In this document: in pieces, positions 48,901-60,180 of the stretch | How positions within the stretch are numbered: the stretch's first letter is position 1 | Layout: each line of letters begins with the position of its first letter | Assembly: GCF_964340395.1 (NCBI RefSeq) | Contig: NC_135566.1 | Span: 15,906,001-15,970,000 of the forward strand | DNA: 64,000 bases | Direction of reading: 5' to 3' | DNA from: Glandiceps talaboti | Lineage: Eukaryota > Hemichordata > Enteropneusta > Spengelidae | Translations under genes and position numbers: made by a program | Notes under the pieces: generated by a model | Database searches by the model: none | The model's input: only the letters and a program-made list of their open reading frames with translations | Told to the model about the DNA's origin: nothing

Positions 48901-49171
48901 GACGAAACAAGCTGATGATTGACGCAAAAAGTACCTCATAAAAATGTACCACGCAAGCGTTTCTTTCACTTTTTAAAAATATGTACAATGACTGATATTA
49001 AATGAAGCAAGATTGAATGAATGTGATAGGAAGCAAACTGAAACTATATATTGAGCTTTATTGAAAACATCGTTCAATTTAGGCCAAGTGATGCAAAAAT
49101 ATCACTTACAAAATGAGAAGTATCAATATCTCTACAGGAGAAAAAACTATGGAAAGCAAGCGACATCGATA

Positions 49172-49378
49172 TAGCCTACCTGTAGACTTGAAGAACTAAC
49201 GTTACTACACTATTTCCGCTAACCTATTTTGATGTGTTTCAATTTTCACTCGTCTACTTGGGGTGGGGGAGACGAGCGAAAATTAAAAAAAAAATCAAAA
49301 TGTCAGTTGGATAGCGGCCCGAAAATAAGCTTAATGTATTAGCGTTAATAGTTCTTCAAGTCTACAAGTAGGTTAGCG
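49172..49378. mobile_element. MITE with ~30-bp terminal inverted repeats
   Basis: Left TAGCCTACCTGTAGACTTGA then AGAACTAACGTTAC; right reversed GCTAACCTACTTGTAGACTT then GAAGAACTATTAACGC. The inner part includes an inverted TTTCAATTTTCACTCGTCT/GACGAGCGAAAATTAAA pair. It matches 30,296-30,465. Intergenic between A and B. Confidence 0.75.
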
Positions 49379-49544
49379 ACATCATGAATAGTTCACGACT
49401 CCCTATTTTAAGTTCTGCTGTTTAACTTGCTTACCTGTGTACCACTTGAATATTGTGAAGAAGAGAATCACTACTAGAACTCAGATTTTTCACTTTTTGG
49501 AGCAAAGATTGACGTGTAGACAGTAGTGCAATTGAAGAAGATGG

Positions 49545-49870
49545 GTATTAGGAATTTAAAAAAATCGTGTGGTTCCGATTACATTCAATTTTAATAGGTG
49601 GGGTAGGTAGATTTTTTATTTTATTTATTATATTTTTTTGTTCATGTGTGAGTGTCTAGTTCAGGTTTTCCATTGTTTTCCAAATGGTCTCTGTGTTGTT
49701 TATTTCTACCTATCAGATGTACAACCATTACAGATTAGAAGAATAGTTTTATATTGTCTTTTTAATTTGATGTCAGTTTCCGCACCCACTATTTCTTGCG
49801 AGACTTCACACACGATTTTCATGATTTTATTATCATTTTTCTCGAAAACGTAAAAAAAAATTATGTGTTA
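49545..49870 (+). mobile_element. Interspersed repeat, opposite orientation to 28030-28400
   Basis: Contains TCTAGTTCAGGTTTTCCATT, CCAAATGGTCTCTGTGTTGT and CCGCACCCACTATTTCTTGC, each nearly identical to the reverse complement of the 28-kb copy. The two copies are about 21 kb apart. Intergenic between A and B. Confidence 0.7.
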
Positions 49871-50543
49871 AATGTGTTTTCAAAACTTAACCAATTTAGC
49901 CACTATATTTGCGAAAAATTCTAAAATTTTCAAAAATTAAGAGGAGAATTTTGGAGAATGTCTCTATATTGGACCAGTCGGAGACAGTGCTATTACACCT
50001 GTCAATTTTGAAATGAGAAAATGGAGAGGGCCATGCAAAAATATAGTATTTTGAGTAAATTTGCCATTTCTAGATGATCTGTTACTCTAAATAGCTTCTT
50101 ACGGGAGTGAAATTTGCAAAGGTCCTACTTTGGGCGGGGCCGGGGATACCTCCTCCCCCACACCCTCCCACATCCTCCCACACCATCCACGCACAGCTAC
50201 TTCAATATGGTACTTATCAACACTAATTATAAACAGAGAATTGGCATTCGCAATCATGTTGCCATTCAGTGTAAGCATCGTAGACATCTGTGCTGAATTT
50301 TGAGCAGCATTTTCATTAAAGGCCAGCAGCCGGCAAAATTGGCAGGTGTAAGAGCGTGATTGTCTCCGACTTGTCCAATGTTATGAGAGACCATGGAGGT
50401 ATACCTTCATGGTATGGAGAGAATTTCTCCAAAATTCTCCTCTTAAGTTTTTAAAATTTTAGAATTGATGGAAATATTTTGATATTTGTTGCAAATATAC
50501 TGGATAAATTGGTTAAGTTTTGAAAACATAGTTCACATATTTC
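49861..50543. mobile_element. Large foldback element with ~150-bp inverted arms
   Basis: The left arm, from ATGTGTTAAATGTGTTTTCA, passes TTAAGAGGAGAATTTTGGAG and reaches AGTCGGAGACAGTGCTATTA. The right arm is its reverse (TAAGAGCGTGATTGTCTCCG, CTCCAAAATTCTCCTCTTAA, GTTTTGAAAACATAGTTCAC). The loop is about 350 bp and includes a GC-rich CTCCCACA-type tract. No transposase frame. Intergenic, between genes A and B. Confidence 0.78.
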
Positions 50544-51772
50544 GGCATCAAAATTGAATCGAAATTTTCGAAATCAGTGACGAGAAGTTAAGCCCCCTCT
50601 ACTACTACTAGTACTCTCCAGTGCCGGGCTACACCGGTACCCACTGTCCTCTCCATCTGATCTACTTAGTTCTCCTGCTGCTGCAATTAACTAGTGAAAC
50701 CCGGAATTCCAAATTAATACCAAATCATCATCATAGCACAACTGCAGAGTAGGAAAGATTGCCCAACTCTTGACGTTGATGGCAGCATGATCTTGAATGC
50801 CAAGTCTAGTCTGTGGACTAGTAGTATATTTAGCAGAGTTTTGGAGAAATAACGACCACTATTAATCCCTTCACGCTAGCTGCACTAACTGTAACCAGAG
50901 TTCTATGTTTTCGATCAGATAGCCACCAATATATAAAAACTAAAAATATTCATATACCGATATTTAGACATTGTATGATTACTCAGAGGTGGAATTTATC
51001 CAAACGTAGTACTTAGTACAGTAACAAGTTGAAATGGCGATCGCGTTGTTGGTGCGCTGATTTGAGATTTTTGAAATGTTGCATTCTTATCAGCAAAATA
51101 TTTTAAAGAAAGTGTAAGAAAATAACCCCAAACAGATCACTGAGAAGGAGAAATAAACATCCGTAACCTTTTGACATAATCATTTCGTTTGGTTCAACTA
51201 ACTTATAGTTCATCGATCCATGTGGTAAGATTGCTACATATATATAGACCAGATTAATAATTGAGAAGTGAACATTACATATTATTAATAGCCATAAAAC
51301 TTATTAAACTTATTTGTAATATATACATAAAGTACAAACTGAATTCATTTCAGTCACTCTATATGATCATAAGCTTTTCTTTATATTCTTTTTTACAAAT
51401 AATAACAAATTATTCATTTTGTGCAAGGATAATAGTAATACAGGAAAGTTTTTAAAGCCTGTTTCCAATGTGGTCCCATGATAGCAATAAAAAGTCTGAA
51501 AAAAATAAAAATAAGATAAATAATCTTACGAAGATATCACTTCACAGCGAAAAATGTACAGCTAATCATTGTCTCTCTCCATCCCTTTATTAAATCATTC
51601 ATACATCATGCATCCGTCGATTTGTCTGTCCACCTTTACTGTCGCGAGATCTGTCTACATAACAGTTAAGTCAGTTTGTCTATGTATGTATGTATGTATG
51701 TATGTATGTATGTATGTATGTATGTATGTATGTATGTATGTATGTATGTATGTATGTATGTATGTGTGTGTG

Positions 51773-51840
<68 letters not shown>

Positions 51841-52096
51841 TACGTACGTATGTATGTATGTATGTATGTATGACTGTTTGTCTTTTTGTCCACCCAGGCA
51901 AACACCCACACCTCGCCCACCCCGGGCACCCACCCAAGCGGCATATTTTTGAATGAGCATCAACGTCGTCTGAGTATTTACATGAGTATTAGTTCAGTTC
52001 ATTTAGGGACAAGTATCCTCAGATATTATCTGAGATTTATTAAATAAAGTCCCTCAGATCTTGTTAGTCGTGCGAAAATCAGTGCTGATCTGTATT
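50544..52096. other. Upstream flank of gene B
   Basis: AT-rich DNA with the compound microsatellite at 51.67-51.87 kb and no supported gene. The promoter of gene B should lie near its right end, but I see no TATA box or clear initiator. Confidence 0.5.
51673..51872. repeat. Ordered compound microsatellite GTAT-GT-GCGT-GTAC-GTAT
   Basis: Nearly pure successive blocks: GTAT to about 51,764, GT to 51,785, GCGT to 51,840, GTAC briefly, then GTAT again. Open frames through it on both strands are artefacts. Confidence 0.95.
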
Positions 52097-52132
52097 ATGA
52101 ATAGGGTGCCCTCAACGTTGCTTGACATCAAT

Positions 52133-52221
52133 ATGGCGTCGCTTGTAGCTGACTATGGTGTTTCGTCGAGTGATTCAGATTGTGATTCGGATAGCGGCGA
52201 AACAGAACTCAATCACACAGG
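52133..52221 (+). CDS. Gene B coding exon 1
   Basis: 29 codons plus two bases, MASLVADYGVSSSDSDCDSD then SGETELNHT. It is short and highly acidic, ending at CACAGG|GTATGT. Confidence 0.88.
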
Positions 52222-54178
52222 GTATGTATGCATTCTTCGAACAACTATGGCGTTGCTGTAAACGGGTCAATAAACTTGAATAAGATCTACGCGAAGGTAC
52301 TAAATATGTACGTGCATTTCTATTCTAAGAAGTGACACTGAAAAAGTGAATGTAAACATCATGTGTTACTCGTGAAATCGACGTTTGCAAATCAGACATG
52401 TTGCATTTCCATGTTTCCAGGCCACAATGCACTCAAAGTTTTGAATGTTGGCCATCGAAAAGACAATATAGTATGTACACATGTCAATGTAGCACAGCAT
52501 TGGCACGCCGGTTTATGAGAGGTCAAGAAACCCAATAAAACATTTGACTAACTAACTTGCAATATACAGTAATCATGCTATAAAAGATTGCCAGATCTGC
52601 AAATGAGACGTGAACATAATACACAAGAACAATTAGTTGCTTGTATCCTACACATTCAATATTTTTTCCGGTCAGTTCAAGTTGAACTATCAATTGCTGT
52701 GTTGTCTAAAATACAAATCACATTTGTATATTGTGTTAAAAAGGATGTAAATTGACTAAATAGCTGACCGACTGCCAAATGACTGAATTTTTGGACACGT
52801 CCCTATAAACACATAGAATGTTAGTCTACTATTGATATAGAGGGATGAACCCCTAGCTGAACTGATATATATATGGTCTCATATACATGTACATGATGCC
52901 ATTGTCAGTCTATGGTTGACATAGAGGGACGCACCCCTGACTGATGACTATTTATGGTCTATATGTATTTATTTATTGCATCCCTTTTGTATCAGGGTCT
53001 CACTAAGCATGATGGGAGCTGCACTAACAGAAAATTAAAACATAAAATACATATATACTATATACATAAAATACCAGTCTACTATTGACATATAGGGACA
53101 GTCTGACTGTACATACCCCTGACTGAATAGAGACATCAAATACCACACTTCTATAGACAAACAGAGATGACTGGCTGCTACTGTAGAATACCAGTTTTCT
53201 CATGATACAAGTATATAATGGGGTGTATCTCTGACTAAACAGACCTGCCTACCGTGACCTGCATACACTGTATTTGGGGAAGTAACTATGTACATTTGTA
53301 CCATAGCATGCACATAGTGGAACATACCCCAAGCTAAGTGTTGATAGCCATAAAATGTGGCCATCAACACGTGCCAGGGGTATCTGTATCTGTATAATAC
53401 TGCAGAGTAACGGGGTATCTGTATCTGTATAATACTGCAGAGTAACTCAAAAATTGAGCAGTAATCCTGCAGGTGGATATGTTCCACTATGTGTATGATG
53501 TGGTATTTAAAAGTGATACTGTACACCTGTTTTGCCTGCATTTCAAGGTCTAAATGATTAATTTTCTGTTCCAGGGTATTACTTGGTATTGCAGACACAG
53601 ATGAACCATTAAGTGGTGGACTGAATATGTTGACCAATAGTGATGATAGTAGTGACTCTGAAGATGACACAACAACACAGACGTCAACATCAAAGTCACA
53701 AATACCTGAAAAACTCCCTCTCCCTGGCATATTTAGTGACACTACGAGAGATCGAACACTTGGAAAATGTACATCCTCAATTTATGCCAATCCATTTAAA
53801 GACCAGGAAGATGCTAAAACTTCAATCTTAGAACAGCATGTGAAGTTGAGTGTGGTTGAAAAACAAGAACAGAAACAAAAAAATGTTTGTTATAAATATT
53901 TGAAAGGAAAGTGTCGGTTTGGTGACAAGTGTAAGTTTGCCCACAGTGGGAAAACGCCTATCAATAGAGGAAATAGTAACAGTACTGGAGGGGAAACAAC
54001 TACAGTTGCTCAACAAACTGGTCTAGACATGGATAGTAATGCTGACCAAGACGAAGATGCTGCGCAAAACAAAAAGAGGAAACACCGACCTGGCGTTACA
54101 AACACTCTTCTACCACCCAAGAAAGCCATGAAAGCATACACCAAACAAAAAAAGAGTGAACGACCTTGGATGACATAG
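52133..54178 (+). CDS. Gene B: small CCCH zinc-finger protein, two coding exons
   Basis: Join 52133-52221 and 53575-54178 (693 nt, 230 aa). The donor is CACAGG|GTATGT and the acceptor TTCTGTTCCAG|GG; phase 2 is consistent. The N-terminus MASLVADYGVSSSDSD is acidic and Ser/Asp-rich. Residues 51-60 repeat this (DDSSDSED), followed by a proline-containing LPLPGIF motif. One zinc finger, C135-X7-C143-X5-C149-X3-H153 (CYKYLKGKCRFGDKCKFAH), fits the CCCH class of RNA-binding fingers. A basic run KKRKHRP (196-202) may be nuclear-localising. The C-terminus TLLPPKKAMKAYTKQ...RPWMT looks like a conserved tail. A nuclear RNA-related role is inferred from the finger. An in-frame ATG at 52097 would add 12 residues; 52133 is preferred because MASLVADYG opens cleanly. 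Confidence 0.9.
52222..53574 (+). other. Intron of gene B
   Basis: 1,353 bp. It contains short direct repeats around GTCTACTATTGACATAGAGGG at about 52.83, 52.91 and 53.08 kb (written GTCTACTATTGA plus CATAGAGGG) and a duplicated 30-bp piece (GGGGTATCTGTATCTGTATA) near 53,390-53,445. Confidence 0.75.
53575..54178 (+). CDS. Gene B coding exon 2 (zinc finger, stop)
   Basis: Starts after TTTTCTGTTCCAG, a strong acceptor, and continues GVLLGIADTDEPLSGG. It ends SERPWMT then TAG at 54176-54178. It holds the CCCH finger and the basic tail. The 180-codon minus-strand frame over its start is a shadow. Confidence 0.92.
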
Positions 54179-56090
54179 ATACTATCCATAAAAACAGAAA
54201 AAGCTGGAAATCATGGTTTATGTACCAAACTATTGGCAAAAAGTTCCAAAATGTCCAAGTTGTAAGATTTAACCAGAAACTATGACTTAGAGGATATTGA
54301 ACACTGTTAACTTTAGATAGTTATTCCTCGAAGTTTGGTAAATACATGTATGTCATTTGAGCTAGAAATATTCAGTTATGTTGCCAAATGTCAAATCGCT
54401 ACAAATTTTAAAAACTTGCCCCCTAAAACTCTGAGACACCTTTTTCAGGATTTGTAGTTGTACAGGTCAAGTTACTGCTGGCAGGATGACTGTGAACTAC
54501 TTTTATAATCCAGAGTCTTGTTTTAAACACAAACTGTGAAGCCATTATCATTATCATTATGATGATGGAAGGGAATAGCAAGGTATGTAAATGGAAAACA
54601 GAGATTGGGGGATGGTAGATGGTAAAATACACCTGTATATACCTTGTGTTGTTCCACCGTCATGATTTGCAAGGTACATGTAATAGATGTTCAAGATGGC
54701 TGTGTATTTTATGCATAGACTAAAAACAATGATTCTTATTTGTAATTTTGTTTACCCAAGCCAGACTTGAAACTCAAAGAAAGTGAAAGAAACTTGGATG
54801 TAAGGGTGTTAGATACAAGTATGTATGTGTAGAGTACAGGAACAATCTGATGCAAATCTGATGTCGGAATACAAACTTGATTTCTTTATTTACCTCTATG
54901 TCCTCTGTATGTTGTTGTATGTTTTCAATTTTGTTATTCCAGGAGTGATTGCCTTCTTAGTAGGAAAAAGGTGATCACTCCCTGAAGACCAAAATAAAAA
55001 ACAAATAACAATATATGAAGGAAATAGAGGTGAATATGAAACTGAACTGTATTCTTACATGGGATTTTCATCAGATTAAATACTGGGCCAGGTTGGTGGT
55101 ACGTGTATAAAAACTTAATAATTGCGTCATTCAATACATAATTGTTATATGAAAGGTTTGGCCAAGTGTAATTCTGGTGTATTGAGGCTTCTCTGTATGA
55201 ATTAGACACATCTATATACACATGTTCATGTATTTGTATAAGTAGATGTATTGTGTATAGCTTTCATGAATTCATCCATCATCTAGTAGTTATCTTTTAA
55301 ACTTCTTACTGTACAAATTGGTGTTTCACTCATTTAACATGTCATTTCTACACAACTTCAAAAGCAAAAGAAACAATTACATAGGTGCCGTGCACAGTGG
55401 GGATATATAAGTAGTCAAGTTGATATGTTGATTATCAGTTTGAAAATAAACAATTCAAGCCACATGTACTGTTTTTATCAGAAGTCAGGTTCTTCTGCAT
55501 TGTGAAAGAATAGCAATTTGCTTATCACTTTTGGATATGATTGGAAAGGATCTTGCTGTTTGTGTTGTGTCTCAGTTATTGTTAGTCTACAGTTGTTGAA
55601 ATATGTAGATCTTTGTGTCAAAAACGTAATGTCCTATGAGTGAAACACCAAACTAACATCATTTTAGCTGTAGCTTTTGAACTCCTTCATGTTGTTGTAT
55701 TGTATAAATATCAAAACGTGGACTTTTTGGTCCATACTGTGCCATATTTGTTGTCTATCTTCTTAATCACTGAAACTAACCACAAACATCAACTTTAGCA
55801 TACATGTATAATGTGGATCATGTTACGCAGAGGTAGTTGGAAGAAATATATTCAATCCTAGAAACCTTTTTAGTATAGCTAGACATTCCAGGATATATCC
55901 CTATGAATAAGACCATACAGTGTAACTGAAGTTGTGGATTATGCTCTTGAATATTGATATTTGGGAATTTGTTGTAACTTTTTTTTTTGCTGGGGCAATT
56001 TTTTTGATGAAAATATATCCAAGCACGAATATTAATGACCTAGTTGTATTGCTGAACTTTGCAGGCTGGGTATTCAAAATGTGTATCACT
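54179..56090. other. 3' UTR of gene B and flank
   Basis: AT-rich DNA with two AATAAA hexamers. No further exon or repeat family is recognised. Confidence 0.5.
54993..54998 (+). promoter_or_regulatory. Candidate poly(A) signal of gene B
   Basis: AATAAA about 815 nt after the stop. A second AATAAA lies at 55445-55450, so alternative 3' ends are possible. Confidence 0.35.
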
Positions 56091-56092
56091 CC

Positions 56093-56155
56093 ACTCTCAC
56101 CGGCCTCCTGTGAGAGGGGTTGACTGACGTGTGAGGGCTCCCCGTCATTGCGCAG
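56093..56155. mobile_element. End fragment of the 41.15-kb MITE family
   Basis: GGGGTTGACTGACGTGTGAG then GGCTCCCCGTCATTGCGCAG matches the right end at 41.52-41.56 kb. The other end is not found. Confidence 0.5.
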
Positions 56156-56830
56156 ACTAGCAATCATAATGAAACTCCTTGTTGACCAGAGTGACAATTA
56201 CAGTAAGGTATGTTTATGGAAAGTGGTTGTACTCTACACCAATACATCACCGTCTTGTTAACCATTCGTCCAGATCTACATGTTTTATCAAATAGTCTCT
56301 TTCGGTGGCTTTGGTTGAATTTGAATTTCATCTCAGGACCTCATTCAGCTAGACATAAAGAGAGATCTTGATATTTGATGTCACAGATAGCATAATGTGC
56401 ATTAGACTAGTTACTGAGGTAATGACTCATTTCAACAAGAAGATTACGTATGACAACAGAGACGTCAGCTTGAAAATTAATTCTGTGGTTGTGTGCTAAC
56501 TTCAGGGCTATAGTCTCAAATACCACATCATTTACCTAACTTTTAGGTATTTTATTGAATATTCAATGAATGTATTCTTTTTTCAACAGTATTGGTAGAT
56601 TTTAGATTTTGTACATATTGTTAGTTTTAACCCTCAGTCATGGCCTTGCCATCATCAAACAGTTCTGACATAGAACTTTATTGTATTGATAGACCCTGGA
56701 GTGAAGGTCTATGTAGTAGGGAGTGTTGTTTATTTTATTTTTAGGACTTAAAAAGTCCACAATTCATTGTAAATAATATTATTGTTGTTGAGACTTCAAA
56801 AGTCTTGGTAAATGTATTAGCTTTAATCTG

Positions 56831-56941
56831 TACGGCCCGAATATGGGTTTCATGGACTGAAGTTGTGCGGCGCAAGGGCTTGACTTTAGAGGGCCTGTAA
56901 GCTGTACTACCGAGGTCCACAAAACCCATTTTCGGGCTGTA
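56831..56941. mobile_element. Very short MITE/hairpin with 26-bp inverted ends
   Basis: TACGGCCCGAATATGGGTTT with CATGGAC at the left and GTCCACAAAACCCATTTTCG with GGCTGTA at the right, separated by about 57 GC-richer bases. Only 111 bp long. Intergenic. Confidence 0.75.
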
Positions 56942-58279
56942 AAGGTTTTATCATATACCCATGTAGTGGCACAGAAACATCATTTGAATCATATAATCAC
57001 ATAAATTGGCACTGAAACATTATTTTATTCACAAAAAATGTAAAATAGTGACAAAATTAACAAAGCCAAATCACTAAGCGTATGGATATCGATAAACGTG
57101 CCACTTGCCATATTTGGGCAAAGAGTGCAGGATGTGATGCCTTCGTTAGTCGCATATGCTCTCCATTGAATTGCATTGGAAGTGATAATGATAATGTTTA
57201 GTAAACCCTTAGTAGCTGTGACTGAACTATTTTTTTGTAAGTTTTGAAAGCACAACTGAACTATAACAAACTATGTTTTTGTTAGTTTTGAAAGCAAAAC
57301 TGAAAGATAACTGGAACTATTGTTTTCATAAGCATAATTCAGCTAGGAAGTTTAACTTTATCAAACCCTCCCAAAATACTGGCGCAATTGTGCTTCATTG
57401 CTATTGGCTTGATTTTTTTTTCATTTATGTGTCTTACTATGCTGCTGTAGTACCCTCAAAAGCATCAGGTCATGATCACTTGGCCATCATATATGGCATG
57501 TGTAATACAATGTAGCATGATGATCAACCATTGAAATCCTGTCAGCATCCAACAAATGCACTATTTCTTGATAAATGAGTACTCTACTTCTTGCCATACC
57601 AGTTTGAATTATTTTCCAATAGACAACAATTAGCAAAGATGTGACAGCTACTGCTGCTTTACTGTCTTTCTTTCAAGATAATTTATTTGAAAATTACATT
57701 ATTTTTATGTCTTTGTGTTTGATTATGATTTACATCTGTAGATATGGTTAAGTATATTGAGTTTGATTTGTAGAACTGAACTTTCGGTTTGCAGTAGATC
57801 AATCTACCCAGATGCAACTGCTTTAAAGAAATTACCAAAAAGTATTCAATAACATGTACTTAATTTTACAAATTTTGAGTAACTGTTTGTTCATTAAAGT
57901 TATAACCTCAGCTTATGCTTTATTTATTAGACACAATAAGAAAAGTAATTATAAGAAATATGTTAAAGTGATGTGGTTAGCATCTGTGATGCCGTCAGTA
58001 ATGAAGTAGCCTATCTATGGACTTGTAGCTGTTGACTCAGACATGACATTTCTTTTTATTACTTGAATGTTCTACTTTGCTGGTGTAATTGGGCAAAACG
58101 AACTGATTGCAACTCTTAGTATGATGTCTACAGACAGAAAGATTAATCATTTTATTGAAGGATGGGTTTGGGTTTTCTTAAACAAAGTTTTAGATTTTAT
58201 TTCTGAGGCTTATACTAAACAAAACCATACTCTGTCATATCACTTTGCAACAAGAGTTGCGTCTCTTTCCCTATCTGTA

Positions 58280-58720
58280 TTCCCCTGTATAAATGTTTAT
58301 TATTACATATGTACCAGACATTACTTGCACTGGTGCACACATACTAGTGGTATTTTCACTGCAGTGCAATGCCGAAAACATTATTGCATACCTGCACAAA
58401 TGATATGCAAATGAGGATGTGATCGTTCAGTACACATGAAATCGCATGATTTTTATAAAATTTGCTGTTTCAGATAAACATATGTAGTAATAACAGAACT
58501 CCATGCCACACGAGTTCCAGTGTGGGTACTCAGGGGGGGGGGGGAGTTGCACTCATGCTTGTAGTGTTTTTTGCTGCACTTTCACTTGCTACGGTCATGA
58601 AAGTATGCAGACAACACTGCAAGCACTCGTGCAAATACTTGGGTATGCCACACTTACACTCGCTCATCATGGGGTTCTGTCATAGTCATTCCAGATGCTA
58701 TACTTTCTTCATCACACTGA
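58280..58720. mobile_element. Interspersed repeat related to 32990-33235
   Basis: TTATTATTACATATGTACCA, TACTAGTGGTATTTTCACTG and GGGGTTCTGTCATAGTCATT match the 33-kb blocks in order. A poly-G run at about 58,531-58,543 lies inside. Open frames over it are not protein-like. Confidence 0.55.
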
Positions 58721-58849
58721 AATAACCCATTCATCTACTGAACTCATCACTTGTAATACCTGTTTCTGTCTGCAATCTTTCCAATCTAAACAAAATTTTA
58801 TTTATCAGTATGACGTGCCTGTAATAAAACTACTTGTAACTTCAGTAAG

Positions 58850-59153
58850 GGATGATTGCATGATGTCACACAAGCTCAATAAACAAACTTTATTTGTTTA
58901 GAGGGAGGTCTGTGGTCAATGCAATTGCTTAACTTCATTTTTACACTTCTTCTAAATTACTGCTAATTTGATGCACAGTGCAGGATTTTCAGTTAGTATT
59001 TTAATGTTTACATGTCTTTACATTGTATTGATCATACAACTACAATTTTTACCATGGTTTACATGTTGCACTTGAGAACATTCGTTTAAGGGGAGGGGGG
59101 TTGGCCTAAACTAATGAAGATCATTTATTGAGCTTGTGTGAAATTGTGCATTG
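58850..59153. mobile_element. MITE, family with GAGCTTGTGTGA ends, copy 1
   Basis: Left GATGTCACACAAGCTCAATA then AACAAACTTTATTTG; right TCATTTATTGAGCTTGTGTG. Internally AGTATTTTAATGTTTACATG and ACTACAATTTTTACCATGGT, which appear inverted in copy 2. Confidence 0.75.
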
Positions 59154-59487
59154 TGTTATGTTAATGTTCAAAGCTGTATAAATACTAAAGTTGTACAGTT
59201 ATTGTCTCTCTCTTGAAATAATACATTCTCACCGCATATGGTACATGTACTTATGCTTTTAAATCTCAAACTTTATTTAGTGGGGCAGTCCAGGACTCTG
59301 CATTGCCTTTCAGAATTCTACCTGCTTATGTACTATTATAACTACCAACATTCATCTGTTATTTATATAAAATGAATATTTGTAATTCAGTTTTATGAAT
59401 TTTTTTACATCATCTTAATGAATAATGTAAGTGTTACTACTACAGTGTAAGTCAAAATAAGTGAAAGTAAATGAAACCAACTCATAT

Positions 59488-59866
59488 TAGGGATGATCAC
59501 AGAATGTTACACAAGTTCAATAAACAAACTTTGTTCGCATAGGCCAAAATCACCTCAAAAATGAACATACACAAGTGTTACAACTACACATATAACCATG
59601 GTGAAAATTGTAGTGGTCAAACAACTGCAATTGATACAATGTAAAAACTTGGTAAACACATTAAAATACTAACCAGAAACCCCACACTGTATATCACATT
59701 AGCAGAAACTTATCAATATCTCAGTAGTAAATACAGAGCCTTTTATCATTGTAGGCTTTCAGGTTTTCAAAATTTGGTTAATTTGGCATTGACACTAGAC
59801 CCCCTCCTCCCTAAATGAACAAAGTTTGTTTATTGAGCTTGTGTGACATATTGTGATCGGCCCATA
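59488..59866. mobile_element. MITE, same family, copy 2 in opposite orientation
   Basis: Left GATGATCACAGAATGTTACA then CAAGTTCAATAAACAAACTT; right AAGTTTGTTTATTGAGCTTG then TGTGACATATTGTGATC. The internal ACCATGGTGAAAATTGTAGT is the reverse of copy 1. Terminal repeats are about 45 bp. Confidence 0.78.
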
Positions 59867-59990
59867 TCTTGTTAAACATTCATGTTTTTTTATTTTAGCA
59901 ACATGAATTAACAAGGTATTCTGTTCCTTCAAAGTTGTACTGGATACTAGTAATTGATAACAAAGAACACACCAAATATCAGTCTATGAG

Positions 59991-60180
59991 GTACGCCATG
60001 ACCGAGTGCCCTCACACATTAGTCAACCCCTCTCACATCTGTATTGAACTGTATTCCAATCTGAGCTGGTTGCATCCAATCACAGATAGGTACATAATAA
60101 AAGGCATTAAAATGACCATGATGTGAGAGAAGAGGCCAGTGAGGGGAGAATGACACAATGTATCTTACAATTTAACAAAT
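59991..60180. mobile_element. Fragment of the 41.15-kb MITE family
   Basis: GTACGCCATGACCGAGTGCC then CTCACACATTAGTCAACCCC is a clear end copy. A second block (AGTGAGGGGAGAATGACACA) matches 41,190-41,215. Boundaries are uncertain. Confidence 0.5.

Noticed and set aside
51569-51963. Overlapping 85-127-codon frames on both strands
   Set aside because: They are produced by the compound GTAT/GT/GCGT microsatellite.
53200-53742. 180-codon minus-strand frame
   Set aside because: It overlaps the start of gene B exon 2 in antisense and includes intron sequence; no domain is visible.
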